A stretch of DNA of 38,359 bases. Origin: Priapulus caudatus (Eukaryota; Priapulida; Priapulimorpha; Priapulimorphida; Priapulidae). Below are positions 9,598 through 21,679 of the stretch, piece by piece (within the stretch, counting starts at the first letter, position 1; the number at the start of each line of letters is the position of its first letter). The notes beneath the pieces were generated by a model. That model saw only the letters and a program-made list of their open reading frames with translations, was not told the origin of the DNA and made no database searches. A program made the translations under genes and the position numbers. Where the stretch lies: contig NW_014577068.1 in NCBI RefSeq assembly GCF_000485595.1, positions 31,223 through 69,581 on the forward strand. The letters are read 5' to 3'.

Positions 9598-10615
9598 TAA
9601 CAACTGAAGACTTGGAAAATTTCCACAGCTTGTAATAGCCTATGCTTCGAAATGATATGGCTTCAGGTATGACTAAATTACGACCTAAGTTACAATGATT
9701 TGCAATGATATTCGGCAGCAATACTGAACTGCACAATTTCTCGCTAATGTAAACAAAAATTTTTGAATCATATGCCCTTCATTTAACACTTGCTGTTATA
9801 TCACTATTCTGCAGCTACCTAGGTGACGACCTCCGTGTCAGGATAGCAGCCATCGGCCACAATGCTCATCATGACAGAGTACGCTCGAGACGAGTCAGGG
9901 AAGTTGATGCAAGTTTTGCATATGGATACATTACTAACAACTCAGTGAGTAACAGCAAACATTGTTTTACTTTCAACAACTTCTATGCTTTATATTTTGC
10001 TAGTCTTGAATGAAATCACGGAATATTCATACATATATACATTTGGTAAGATCATTGATTTCAGTTTTACAGATGTAATCAAATATAGTGTAACTGTATA
10101 CCCTGCATTAACATGACATTCATCTCATTAACAACATGTTTAAAATGCAAAAAGTATAAATGACTTGTGAAATTATCAGCTTTACATACATTTTTATTTA
10201 CAAATGCTTTTTGCAGCTTTCACACTCAATGGTCGAAAGCGACAAAAACAGTGGAGACTGCGACCCGTCAAAGTGAAGAACCACTTCAGCTACATACCAT
10301 TACTGCAGAAAATGGTACTGGCGGAACGTGAAGAACACGCCGCAGAAGTGGAAGACTAGAGAAGCTGCGGGCCTCATGGAGAGTGATCCCACACCGTGTG
10401 CTGAAAACAATTGCTACGGCGCCGAAGCCGAGCCAGGAGGAGCTGCTCCAGACATGGTTCCCACGATATGGAGCAAGAAGAGCAAGACATGGCATCGGAA
10501 GTCATAGTCCTTGTTTTGTTGCGTGTTTTGTTATTTACATGTTGCACGTGTAAATAGTAAGGAACCAGGCTTCATGGCACAAACAGAGGAATCCTCTACT
10601 GATGACAGCGAGTAA
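9598..10615 (+). pseudogene. Inverted, indel-bearing copy of the transposase-like 3' exons
   Basis: Exons corresponding to 7982-8050, 7698-7828 and 7039-7408 lie at 9598-9666, 9815-9944 and 10217-10615. The first has a damaged acceptor and missing bases; the second lacks the GA excess of the other arm but has one extra G; the third has several single-base indels and an insertion of about 27 bases near 10507-10540 (CTTGTTTTGTTGCGTG). Not translatable as it stands. Either a decayed duplicate or unpolished sequence of the same locus. Confidence 0.7.
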
Positions 10616-11361
10616 CATGGCAAGTAAAGGCATATTATACACAAGTTGTTTCTAATTAATTAGGTAGTATATTTGGGCTTGGAATATATAGTAGTGAGTA
10701 TAAAAATGTATATTTACAAATTGCACTAGCTAACGCAATGAAAAGTTGAGTTGAACTTGCTTAAATTTTTAATTAAAAAAATACCCATATAATTATATGC
10801 AAGTGATTTAACATATCATAAAGGGCATTTATAGAAAAATCATTAAACAAACAATATATCTCAAGGGAAGGGTACATTCCTGAGAAATAATAATTTGGAA
10901 ATGCAAACATTCCGTGGTAATTATTATATACTCGCAAACGTTAAAAGAAATAGATTATATGCTACTAAACAATGTTTTCAGTTTATATAAATACTGCGCA
11001 ATATTTACTTTGACATGAATATAACTAATTTACATCTGTACATCAATTGCAGGAAACGGCGCTACATTAACGAGACCACGTGACAAGATGGCCATTTCAC
11101 GCAACTCTATACATGTGACAGATAGGACCCGTAAATTTAACATTTGTATATTATAGATTTTCTCAGATAAAATCGTGTCGTATAATCTAGAAAAGGATAA
11201 CGATAAGTCGTACATAAACTGTTATCGCTGGCAGCATGTCGGTGTAGAATGGTTCAACTGCTAAGTGAGACAAGTGGTGATAACCGTTATGCCTTGTAAC
11301 ACTGATGATCTGCCTTAGCATTTACTGTGCACACAAGTTGACGTTATTTGAAAGTATATTC
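10616..11361. other. Mirror of the convergent intergenic space
   Basis: Reverse complement of 6283-7038 with scattered differences. Nothing else seen. Confidence 0.6.
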
Positions 11362-12475
11362 TTAATCGAAAGTATGTGGCCGAATAGTAGAAACTGCCTC
11401 CTACACGGAATCCGGTTAATGATCATTTTCTGATGATGAGAATTTCGAATGGAATTCAGCACACATGATGGTAATCACGACTCGTCGCCTTACGCGTTGA
11501 ACCCATTCTCCAGTATCAAACTGGCGATACGCCGCATGCGGCATGCATCGTTGGTTCGTGCTTCTGGTAGACAGAGCAAGTCTTCTCTGTAGCAGCGAGC
11601 GACCGCTAAAACGCTCTGTTCAGGCATATGGGGCAAATTCTGCCACCACAGTTCAACATAACCACGTGATTTCCTGCAGGCAGAGCTGTTCCAGCTGTGT
11701 GGGGCATGTCCACACAGTTGCCACACTGGCAAATGCGGTGGTTGTGGCGTCCCATCAGGGTCTCCTCCTGCTGCTGCTGCCGCTGCCGCTGCAGCTGCCG
11801 GCAGTCTCCTGGATTTTGTGACGTCATGATTCGTTACAGGCCAGAAGTGACTTTTCCAGCTGCCACCTTGGCAACATTTTGACATACTCCTGAAAGTGAA
11901 ATTGTTTAATTATAAAACTAACTTTAATATAATTTTTATTTACTTATTTTGTTAGCAGAATATATATGTAACCAGAATTAACCGGAATTGACAAGTGATG
12001 TTTATCAGTATTGATTAGGAACTGTAAGTTATCTGTAGTGACAGTGTATGTGTCCGTGTTAATTTTGTAACATGTTAGTCTATATTTGATTTTTTCAATG
12101 TGTTTGAATAGTTGTTTGATAATCCGTTTAAATATCATAAAGAAACATAATTGACATACGTTGTATTTTCACACAAAAAAACAAACCTCTGCAGAAGATG
12201 CCACTGGTTGAGGCTGTGAGTCTCAACACCGTTTTCTGTAGTACTCAAACTTCCAACTCCTGTGAGCCTGTAATTAGAGGTACCTAGTTTTATTGTAAAC
12301 CAGATATAACTGCATGTATTGTACAGTTGTTGTAAAAAATCGGAGCATGTATGGTGCAAAATAAAACATTTGATAACTAAATACTAATTTCTGTAATTGC
12401 ACAAAAATTAATTAATGTTATGTTTACTAACACCGAGACTTCTTTCCTCATTCTTTGCCGTTTTAATTTCCTTTT
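11362..12475 (-). pseudogene. Inverted, frameshifted copy of the P2X7R_C exons
   Basis: Minus-strand copies: terminal exon 11889-11362 (528 versus 531 nt), linker exon 12267-12187 (81 nt), basic exon about 12475-12433 (43 versus 45 nt). Splice sites are mostly kept, but the domain is broken by many one-base gains and losses; for example CACC becomes CAC before AAAATCC and GCTGC becomes GCCTGC. The density of such lesions with little substitution is unusual for a decaying gene. Confidence 0.75.
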
Positions 12476-12641
12476 CTGTGAAAAGCAAATATCACATATA
12501 TACTGTAAAGTCATAGAAGTTGATAGTGTATTACTATCATTAATCAAAAATTAGTGATAATGGTAAATAAAATTAGTTTCAAAATGCAATACTTCAAGTG
12601 TTATATCTATGAGGTTTTTTCATTTCAATCATTATTTCAAG

Positions 12642-13097
12642 TTAAAGCCGCACTATACGCATCCAAACGCTAATTTCTCCAGTACTAGACTAGCAAATAT
12701 CTCGTGTCATGCATAATCACACTACTTATAGGCAAAATAAACTATTTCCTCCATTTCAGTGCGCGTTTGCTTAAAACCACAAGAAAGAGGTGGCGAAATC
12801 TGGTAATCTGGCGGACCAACGCTAAATTGTTTGCCAACATTTCGCCAAGAACGGTTGGGTGACGTCACATGTTTTTATATTTGCTACACCCGTACCGCTG
12901 TACCGCAGCACCGCTGGCGGTTGCTTGGCAAGGCAACGCGAAAGTGTCAACAACATCGGAGATATTTGAACGGCAAATTGGAAGGTATTTCAAATGCCTT
13001 TTATAAGACAACGCACAGTGAAATGGGAGAACTATGAGTTATTTTGTCATAAGGTAGTGTGATTATGCATAACACGAAGTATTTGCTAGTCTAGTAC
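12642..13097. mobile_element. Second copy of the TTAA MITE, truncated by the gap
   Basis: Starts TTAAAGCCGCACTATACGCA at 12642 and matches the reverse complement of 4532-4989. The missing outer end would lie in the N run. It is part of the fold-back, not an independent insertion. Confidence 0.8.
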
Positions 13098-13122
13098 NNN
13101 NNNNNNNNNNNNNNNNNNNNNN
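13098..13122. other. Assembly gap (25 N)
   Basis: Exactly 25 unknown bases. Left of it the sequence is the reverse copy of 4532 onward; right of it the reverse copy of 33382 downward. The order and distance of the two sides are therefore not proven by sequence. Confidence 1.
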
Positions 13123-13210
13123 GTAAGAGTTTACACGGACGTAGTATTTAGATGAGCGTACATGAACTGCCTTTATCATCGAAAGCTGCCTGACACAGCG
13201 AAAACCTACC

Positions 13211-16200
13211 TGACCAGGCGTCTCTTTCCAACCGTTCGGGATCCATAACCAGGTGCGAGACACATCAGCGGTTGTGATGGCGCCTGAACGACGTAGCGAT
13301 CGGCGCCATGCAGGTTAGGACAGTATTGCTACGTTAACATACTACAGTTCCTGGAGAGTATTCCATCTTGACAGCATAGAATACACGTTACAGTTATATA
13401 ACGTATGTAATTATTAACGCATTATAGCATTTAATAATTACAGATCAGAGCTGCTTTACCGTAAATCAGGTGCAATCTATATATACATAGTTTGATGGAC
13501 CACAAAGAATCGAGAAAAGAGCTAATCGAACTTTAACCAATACGATTAATCACTCCTTTAATAATAAAAACGTGTAAGGATGGATAGCCTCATATCTTAA
13601 ACTACATTACCGAAAATGATTACGTCAGTTTCATCCTTAATCGTGCGTTTCACAACCACGACCCACAGTCATACATTGACTGTTATAAATCCCTACCTTC
13701 ACTATGTTCCCAGCCATCTGACCCTGTTTCCCGGTTATAGCTCCACCTGTCTAACTTGAAACTGCCCCGGACGCCATCGTAACTAACCTGACGGTATAGT
13801 ATTTATTGACACACTAATGCTTAGTATCCATTCGTCCGCCACGTCTCGTTATTCACGTCCGTCGTGTCCATGGAGTTATTACGAGCTGATGCTTGTTCAA
13901 CGCGAGTATACCTGTATAAGTTCTTAACTCGATAATGATTGCGCGTACTTAGACGACCAAAACACGAGAAATGTATACTACATCTCCCCGCACTTGCATC
14001 ACGGTGCTCTACGCGTCTCGACGTTTGCGACTTGTAGGGTCTTCGGCGTCTATATACCCGTACAAGGTAACTACAAATCTTAATCTATGTATTTAAACGA
14101 GGAAGTATGGTGATCGCGGCGACACCACAGCGCGCTTTTCAATTTGTTCCAGGTGTACACGCTATCTCGCCCACTCGAATACGCGCTGCCTGTCACCAAA
14201 TTTTGGCTCTCGCACAAATGAAGGACCGCAGGCCCCGCTTCGAGATGAGCTATTTTGTACGCTCCCAGTTAGCCCGTTGGGAACATGTCTTTTACCGCAA
14301 TTTTGGAGGGCCAGCTATCGCGCGCCGACCGTCAGAATTTTGCACATACGCGCATGGCATAACTTTATTTAATCAATAAAGTACAATTAGCTGTCTGTCG
14401 AAGTGACGTAACAGCTAAAACTCGCGCATAAAACATCAACTCAGTGCTCCAACCTTAGCCCGCTTCAAAGATTTGTTGTATTGTAACTACGCTGGGCCGC
14501 CGCGCCAGATTTGATACCATATCGAATTTTTAGGGATAATAGTCTTGGTGCTAGTAGTCTGCCTATTACATCGATACGGCACACACCGATAGCAATGTTT
14601 AAGCAAAAACAAAATGTTCACATTATGAAGGACTGAATAATAAATTGTCACCCTGTTTGTTAGTTCCTCCAGAATACGTCCTTGTCGAAGCCGGACCTCG
14701 ATTTTCAAATCTTGCTTGGTGACTTCTCAATACCTGCTAACTTTACACACGCATTCTGTCCAAACATCCGTGGATATGAACAATAAAGGCGAGCAAGACA
14801 AACTAACCGTAGCAAGTCAATGAAATTTTTTCAACAAGAGCGCCTGGCTCGACATTCAGGTCGCAGTGTAGGCCTGCAATTCGGTTCCAGGTGCAGCAGA
14901 GTTTCAGCTAACACCTATGACGCTATTAGTTGCTTAATTGATTTACTTAGACAATTAATAGTTTTATTTGTGCTTTTTTAAAGGCTACACGTATCAACGG
15001 TACGTTTCAAATCCAATTTCTCACAATTGTAATACTATGTAACTTGAAAGACTAAATTGTAACACTTAGTCAGTTAACTCTATAAATGATCCTAAGTCCG
15101 AGATAATATTATAATACTACTATATATATATATATACGTATATATATATATATATATACTATATATTACCATAATATATATATATAGTATAGCAATAAGG
15201 ATAATAAAGTTCAGATTCCAGATGCAGCGTTAAAGTGCGCAAAAAATGGACAACAACTGGAGACAAAATTAGGCCGCTCCAATCAGCAGAAATTTAATTG
15301 TCATGCACAGACATAACAGTCTCAGTGATTACAGCGCATCATCTTCTCGCGACATTGCGAAACCCCCCGGTAATGAGAAAAAATGCTGACATTCCTTACG
15401 GCGTTTCGAAAGAGATGACAGTGAAATTACCGCGCGGCCGTTACAGTAATACTAATAATATAATTATATATAATATATATATATTACCTTGCTTTATGAA
15501 CGCAAGAAGCTGGCAATCATTCACATGTGAAGTACCCACATTGGTACGCCGCATCAGTGCACCACCGCAGAATGGAAATTTACTCATCCTTGCTACATGG
15601 CAACTGGAAGGCAACACAATATTAAATGTCGTATAACAAAATTTGGACATCTGAGTCATTAAATCGAATGTACGTACCGTCTAAGTAACGCCTTTGACAG
15701 AGCTGCTTAAGTTTACTTGCTGCGCGCAAAATTATCGTTTGGGACAAGAAAATATTGGTGATCCGTCTCTAATTTATATTTTCAGATTTATATGTTATTT
15801 TGTAAGAATGCTTTTACCTTTTACGTTAAATAGATTTTCAGAATATCATAAATCAAGGCCTAATTTGCATGAAATTTCCTATACAATTAGCATATCTGCA
15901 GTATATGTTTACAATGTATGGAGCTTTGTAAACAGTTCAAGTGATTAAATTAAATTATATCTTATATATTTCATAGGATACGGTATATGGCTAAATATGG
16001 TTGTATAGCTTTCTTATTATAGCCAAAGGCCCATACCCACAATGTACAAAGTGTGGACTATGGGAAGAGTTTCCTTGTCACGCCCATAATTGACACAGAC
16101 ATCGCCTCCTCGCGCAATGAATTTTGTAAAGAATCCAAGTCGACGGCCAGTTTTCGAATGTCTGCCGTGAGGATCATCAAGTATTCTTTATGTTTCTCCT

Positions 16201-17238
16201 TATCTCCCCCTACCATCCTCTCTCTTTCCACTCTCTCGGCGGAACCAATGAACACGATAAGCTTTTTTCGTATATGCTCCAGTTACCTGGTAGGGAAACT
16301 ATCGATTCGTTGGTCGTTGCTCCGCCGACAATTTCTAGAATCATCCCTAGGATTTGACACCTGCCAAATGTAGTATGGTGCTCTTCATTTTACGCACCTG
16401 CATTGGGGCGTCATGCACGATGGTAATTAAGCTATTGGTGTTGAAACCATGGCGAAATTATTATGATCAGTACTATTTATCAGGCTGTGAATAAAAACAA
16501 TTTGTTTCATTACATTCTGATGTTATCGACAGCGTTAACCGCCAGACAAAAATTCTACAGATGTATAGAGTACAGTAGGACCGCAACCATACGCTTAATT
16601 CTCGTCTGCCAGTTGACATATAATTTTTATATATATCAGGTAATCATGGGAAATCTGAGCGAACGCACTTCTCGGGTAAGCGTGGCCTCTCCCCGTCTGC
16701 AGCGATTAACACCTTAAAACAGTCAGTACAAATTGTTTTTGATGTTAATCATCGAATTCATGTACACACGCCGCGCGCGCGAGCAGCAGCAGGTGAGCAA
16801 CATGGTTTCTTATATTATAGATTTTGGTTTTGCGTAATAATTTTAGTTTGGCTAAAATGGCTATTACGATAATTATAGCAAACTAATTTTATCATACAAG
16901 TATTTTTCATTATTCATACGGGTAAGTATCATTCATGCATGAAATCAAGCCGAAATTAATAATTACGGCAAAAAAGATAACCGTAAATGAAGCTATTTCA
17001 CCTTACTGGCAGAAGCCGTGTATAGTCATGCCCGGACGCGTGCAGTAGACAACGTTAATTCAACGGGAATTTTACTCACAGGACCAACACGGGAACGACT
17101 CACCCCCCCCCCCCCCCCCCCCACCCCCCCCCCCCCCCCTGACAAGTCTAAATAGAATCATATTTGCCATACGACCTCCCTGCAGCATTCTGCAGCGGCA
17201 ACACCAAACCAAAGCGAAGCGATTAGAATGCTCCGAAT
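13211..17238 (-). pseudogene. Inverted, non-functional copy of the trypsin gene (exons 7 to 1)
   Basis: Approximate minus-strand exon copies: exon 7 13366-13211, exon 6 13911-13697, exon 5 14733-14652, exon 4 15603-15489, exon 3 16360-16287, exon 2 16712-16669, exon 1 17238-17175. Exon 6 is 215 bases instead of 184 and exon 7 is 156 instead of 143. The start codon is destroyed, the TATA box is altered and no exon keeps its frame. Exon 8, with the catalytic Ser, would lie beyond the gap. The damage is equally dense in exons and introns. Confidence 0.8.
17101..17139. repeat. Poly-C tract
   Basis: 20 C (17103-17122), one A, then 16 C. The corresponding point in the clean arm (about 29750) has no such run; flanking bases align directly across it. 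Likely a technical insertion. Confidence 0.9.
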
Positions 17239-17989
17239 CTTGCAGCTTACTCTTCAGTAGCGGTGATCAAGGATATGAATACAAACTCCGAGCAGCTGCC
17301 ACGCGGCGTTTCTGTGCATGACCTATGGCGCTCATCGACCATGCACTTCATCCCACACAGAAACACCAACCCGCTGCTAGTCCAATATGGCAAACTTAGG
17401 CAACGCTACGCGATTCGTAGCATGATTACAACGTCTTACATATAAAGACACCAAATGCCTTCGTCTGCCGCTGTGCTGAACATCTCGTGCGATTCAGGTT
17501 TGGTCCACACGATAACAGCTGTTTTCGTGGCTATGACCTTATTCAAATCTTAATGGAGCAAGAGTCAGGACTTGTCTTGATAATAATTGCTGTCAGAATA
17601 TGAATATCTTCTAGAATCATTTGCTTTACGGTAATCCATTGTATGTGATTTAAGATGTGTCAATGTCGCCAACGCGAAATTAAACAGACATATATAGGTT
17701 AAAACCTTAAAACCATTTGACGATCCTGCGAATAATTGATTTGATTAGTGCAAGATAATAATGATGACAGTGCAGAAATTATAACTCTGTTTTCATAGCT
17801 TTCGAAAGACTGATGAAAATACGTCCGATAAACTAGTCGTGGAGCGTATTAGTTTATTTTATTCGAGGCTGTCATTATAATTGTGAATCACTAGCAGCGT
17901 AGGACACCGGCGTTGCCGGAACATACAAGCGCTCAGTTGCCGTGACCACTTGGTTTGAATAAGAAAAGATTCCCAAGAAAAGAACTATC
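17239..17989. other. Mirror of the trypsin upstream region
   Basis: Reverse complement of about 28970-29664 with many indels. No separate gene; the open frame at 17263-17445 is antisense to the copied promoter region. Confidence 0.6.
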
Positions 17990-18435
17990 TATCTATCTAG
18001 CATCTACTACCTACCCCTAGCCTACCTAGCCTTACCTACCTATCCTACAACCTACCTTACCTACCTACCTACCTACCCTACCTTAGCCTACCTACCTACC
18101 TACTACCTATTACTAGCTAAGCCTGACCTACCTCCTACCTACCTAACTCTACGTCACCTACCTACTAGACTACGCTACCTACCTACCTACCTACCTAGCC
18201 GACCTTACCTACCTACCTACCTCACACCATACCTACCTACCTACTACCTACCTAATCCACTTACCCTAGCCTACCTACGCGCCTACCCTAACCTACCTAA
18301 GCCCTACGCTATGCTACTACCTACATACGTACCTACGTAGCCTCGCTCACCTACCTACCTAACCTACATACGTACGTACCGACAGTACGCGTACCGTACC
18401 GTACGTACGTACGTACGTACGTACGTACCGTACGT
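17990..18435. repeat. Degenerate (CCTA)n then (CGTA)n microsatellite
   Basis: Irregular CCTA/CTAC units followed by CGTA units near 18395-18435. Mirror of the much cleaner block at 28558-28968. Confidence 0.9.
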
Positions 18436-18575
18436 AGCTAGTATGTATGTTGTTGTATTGCTAGTACTGTATGTTATGTATGTATGTATGTACCTGTATG
18501 TTCATGTATGTATTTATGCCTATGTATCTATAATCTATAATCGTATATTTCTGATCTCATTCTATCTATCTATCC

Positions 18576-18614
<39 letters not shown>

Positions 18615-18780
18615 GCTATCTTAATCTATTCTATCTACTATCCTATCCTATCTATCTACTCTATCTATCGATCTATCTATCTATCTATACTATCTATCCT
18701 GATCTAATCTATCTATCTATCTAATCCATCACATCAATCAATCTATCTATCTGATCTATCCATCTATCTATTCATATCAC
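18436..18780. repeat. (TGTA)n then (CTAT)n microsatellite
   Basis: TGTA units to about 18520, then CTAT units with many interruptions to about 18780. Mirror of 28262-28557. Confidence 0.9.
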
Positions 18781-20009
18781 ACTTCTATAGTCTATAGTGC
18801 ATTAGTCTTGCCATCCACTCTGTATCAGTGGCAAGTATGCAGTGTAACTGAACAATGATATCGGAAGATGGCCAATATGGACAGTACTGCCGCCGCATTG
18901 AAAGAAACAGTCTCGCGGCGGCAAAGAGAAAGAAAAGATAACATGAGGGATCCGTGCGCCATATTAATGAAAGCCAGCGCCACGGCCCATTCAAGACAAA
19001 TGACTAATGGCTGACAGAAAGTGTCTCGCTCCTCAGGGGTGGCATGTACTAACCGCCGCAGTATAGATAAGTTCTATTTCGAAGAGTGTCTCTTATTTCC
19101 AGTCCGCTGCCCTTATGAACGTCACTAGTAAGTCCAACCTATAAAGCAGTTGCACTCGTTTAACGACAGCCTGGCAAAAGGCCGTGGTCACAGAGACGTG
19201 TGCGGCTGCCCGTCGCATGGTTAATTTCGACTGCAGACTTCTCTTCGCCATGTCAGTGACTAACACTATATCCACACACTTGGCTCCCCCCTCATATCGT
19301 CAGGGCTCGGTAATGTCTTTTTGTACCTTGAAACCCTGCAGGTGTTGCCTTGTCCGGACATCGACAGTTGAGCGCCATGTATGTTATATATCGAGCTGCA
19401 CCTGTATGACAATTAAGGGCACTCAGGGGAGCCAGTACGGCACTAACGTTAAAATTCTAGTTAGCTGTAGGATGTCAGTCGCCTTGCTAGTTGTCTCTAG
19501 TCCAGCACGACTTCGAGACCGCTGATACCTAGAGAAAGCGTTCGCCCTGAGAGGGTGTTTAATCCTGCCCGCTAGAGCGCTCTAGATCCTTCTGCGCGCA
19601 GTCTCCGCAGCAAGGCGCACCGCGACCCGGGAATACGTCCTACAAAAGTATCACCGCTGTCAAAGCTATTGATCATTGCGTGCCACACCAAAATCGAAAG
19701 GCCGCGCGCACGATCAATTGCTGCATTCTGCGCCTAACCAGTCTCGAATGTTCTAGGCGGTCTAACTTCCGAACCTCTCAAGCAAACATATGCACAACGC
19801 CATCGCGCAGCTCTCAAATAGCCGTGTTTCACGTGAGCGTCATAGATTCAGTTCACGTGTATTTGTTATGTTTTTCGGTTGGCAGTCAAGCGAAGCGTGC
19901 TGCTTGACATTTACAGCATGACATGGACAAATGTGCTTGGATATTAAAGCACTGTTTATTAGTGCCACGTAGCACTGCGCGTCTGCGTGATCAGCCGTGC
20001 GTCGCACGT
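18781..20009. other. Inner part of the noisy arm, no gene
   Basis: Matches the reverse complement of about 27200-28260 with insertions. Contains repeat R2 (19511-19573). No intact reading frame in either arm suggests a gene. Confidence 0.6.
19511..19573 (-). repeat. Dispersed repeat R2, copy 3 (degenerate)
   Basis: Reverse complement of the R2 core, recognisable by CCTGAGAGGGTGTTTAATCC and TGCCCGCTAGAGCGC. Mirror of 27579-27635. Confidence 0.65.
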
Positions 20010-21110
20010 CACGCTCGCGTGCACTGCTTAGCGTGCGTGGCGTGCGTGGTGCGGTTGTAAAATACTTTACACGTGACGTCTTGCCGTGCGTGTGTGCACA
20101 GTAACACGTTGCCGTGCCAACCCCCCGGTGCTGTTGTGACTGTTGGCGTGTTGAGGACGTACACGTGCCGTGCATGCGGTGCGTGGCGTGCCGGGTGGCG
20201 TGGCGGCCGGTTACAAGTGCCGTGCATTGCGGTGCCTGCATTTGGCGTGCTTGATCTTTTCATTTTAGCCGACACCTTTACCTGGTAATCGCGCCACCAG
20301 TCCGATGTACGGCCGCCCACGAACACCCCCTCTCGTCTACGGGTCGCCCCCCCTCGCGCGTCATGCCACTGTTCGTGTTCGCTGTCTGGACCTTCGTTCC
20401 TCACCGTAGGCTGTAGCCCCTTCCTATTTGCCACACCGCCGCCGCTCTCGGTCGTGACCTTCCCTCCTTCGGCACACCTACGCGGTGGGAGCGGGCCTGG
20501 GTCCCGGGTAGGGGACCGCGCCCGCCGCCGTGCAGGGGGGGAGGGGGTTGCAGCGGGAAGCACACGCGGTGGGAGGGCGTTATATGCAGGGGGGAAGTGC
20601 GTGCTGTGTGCCACGTTACACTGCGGTGCATGCGTGTGTGCGTGCGTGTGCACGTACACGCTCGCGTGCGTGACAGACGTTGACGTTTCGTCGTGTGTGC
20701 ACGTACACCGTGCCGTGCGTGCAGTGCGTTTGCGTCGCGGTTGGCGCGGCGTGTGCATGTGCAACGATATTACGTGCCGTTGCGTGGGCGGTGCGGGGAG
20801 GCGGCTTTGGAAGCACGCTCGTGTCTGTTACGTCATACTGTTTACTTACGTCACGGCCTCGTGACCCCCCTCGACTCGATGCCCAGTACACGTACGTGCA
20901 ATGAGTGTTGGGCGCTGGTCGTGCGTGTTGAAGCTTAACAACGTGCGCGCATTGCGGGCGTGCGTGGTCCCCTTGTGTGTGCACCGTACAACGTGGCCGT
21001 GCCTGTTGCGCGCGTGTGTGCGCGCGTGTGCAGGTACACGTTTGTTGCCGTGCGTGGTGGACGGCAGTTGCGTTGCCGTGCCCCGTTGGCGTGCGGTGAA
21101 ACGGTAACAC
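20010..21110. repeat. GC-rich, noisy TGCG/CGTG repeat region
   Basis: Long stretches of irregular TGCG, CGTG and GTACACG units, with a less repetitive GC-rich insert at about 20240-20600. The first 100 bases align with the reverse complement of 27110-27240. The open frames here (up to 251 codons on the minus strand) are His/Thr/Arg-rich readings of the repeat and not believable genes. Confidence 0.7.
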
Positions 21111-21303
21111 CGGTGTTGGCATCAACCTCGGCAGCGCTGGCTTGGGAAGCGTTAATTGCGTGTCTGGACTACATTCTTGTCTCCCATCATCGCCCCGTGT
21201 CAGCCTGTCAGCTAGACATACCTGTGGCGGGGTTGTGATACGTGCCTGCTGGCCTGTGCCAACCGTGCTACAGGGAGCGAGCAACGTGGCCGTGGGGATA
21301 CTC
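21111..21303. other. Short unique segment
   Basis: GC-moderate sequence between two repeat blocks with no recognised feature. Confidence 0.5.
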
Positions 21304-21531
21304 CCTATTATTTATTTATTTTATTCATATTTATTTATTTTACTTTATGTATTTATTTATTTATATTATTGATTTGTATTTATTTATTTATTATTTATTT
21401 TATTTTATTTTATTTTAATTTTATTTATTTTATTTATTTATTTATTTTTTATTTATTATTCATTTATTTGCATATATATATTTGTTCATTTATTTATTTA
21501 TTTGTTTATTTATTTATTTACAGACGTGGTT
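21304..21531. repeat. (TTTAT)n / (TTTA)n low-complexity block
   Basis: About 230 bases almost only of T and A in ATTT units with irregular spacing. Confidence 0.95.
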
Positions 21532-21599
21532 ACATAGCGATTACACATTACTGGCAGGCAGAGGATGTTATATACCCTCCACTCTCGTCTCGCCTCCTC

Positions 21600-21627
21600 C
21601 TCCTCTCCGTCTCTCTCTCATCTCTCG

Positions 21628-21679
<52 letters not shown>

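Larger units (their letters stand above)
9373..13097. repeat. Fold-back 1, right arm (3.73 kb)
   Basis: Reverse complement of 4532-8276, cut off by the N gap inside a MITE. Both genes of the left arm recur here in opposite orientation with scattered indels. See the findings for why this may be technical. Confidence 0.95.
13123..20090. repeat. Fold-back 2, left arm (about 7.0 kb, noisy)
   Basis: Matches the reverse complement of about 27110-33382, in order: trypsin exons 7 to 1, the promoter region, the CCTA and CTAT microsatellites, repeat R2 and the flank of the CGTG repeat. It is about 11 percent longer than its partner over every sub-interval, mostly through one-base insertions. The inner limit is approximate because it enters simple repeats. 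Confidence 0.9.

Noticed and set aside
14107-14379. 90-codon open frame (+)
   Set aside because: Antisense to a trypsin intron element in the copied arm; the clean arm does not keep the frame.
20009-21284. Long minus-strand open frames (up to 251 codons)
   Set aside because: Repeat-derived composition, noisy sequence, and no counterpart in the clean arm.
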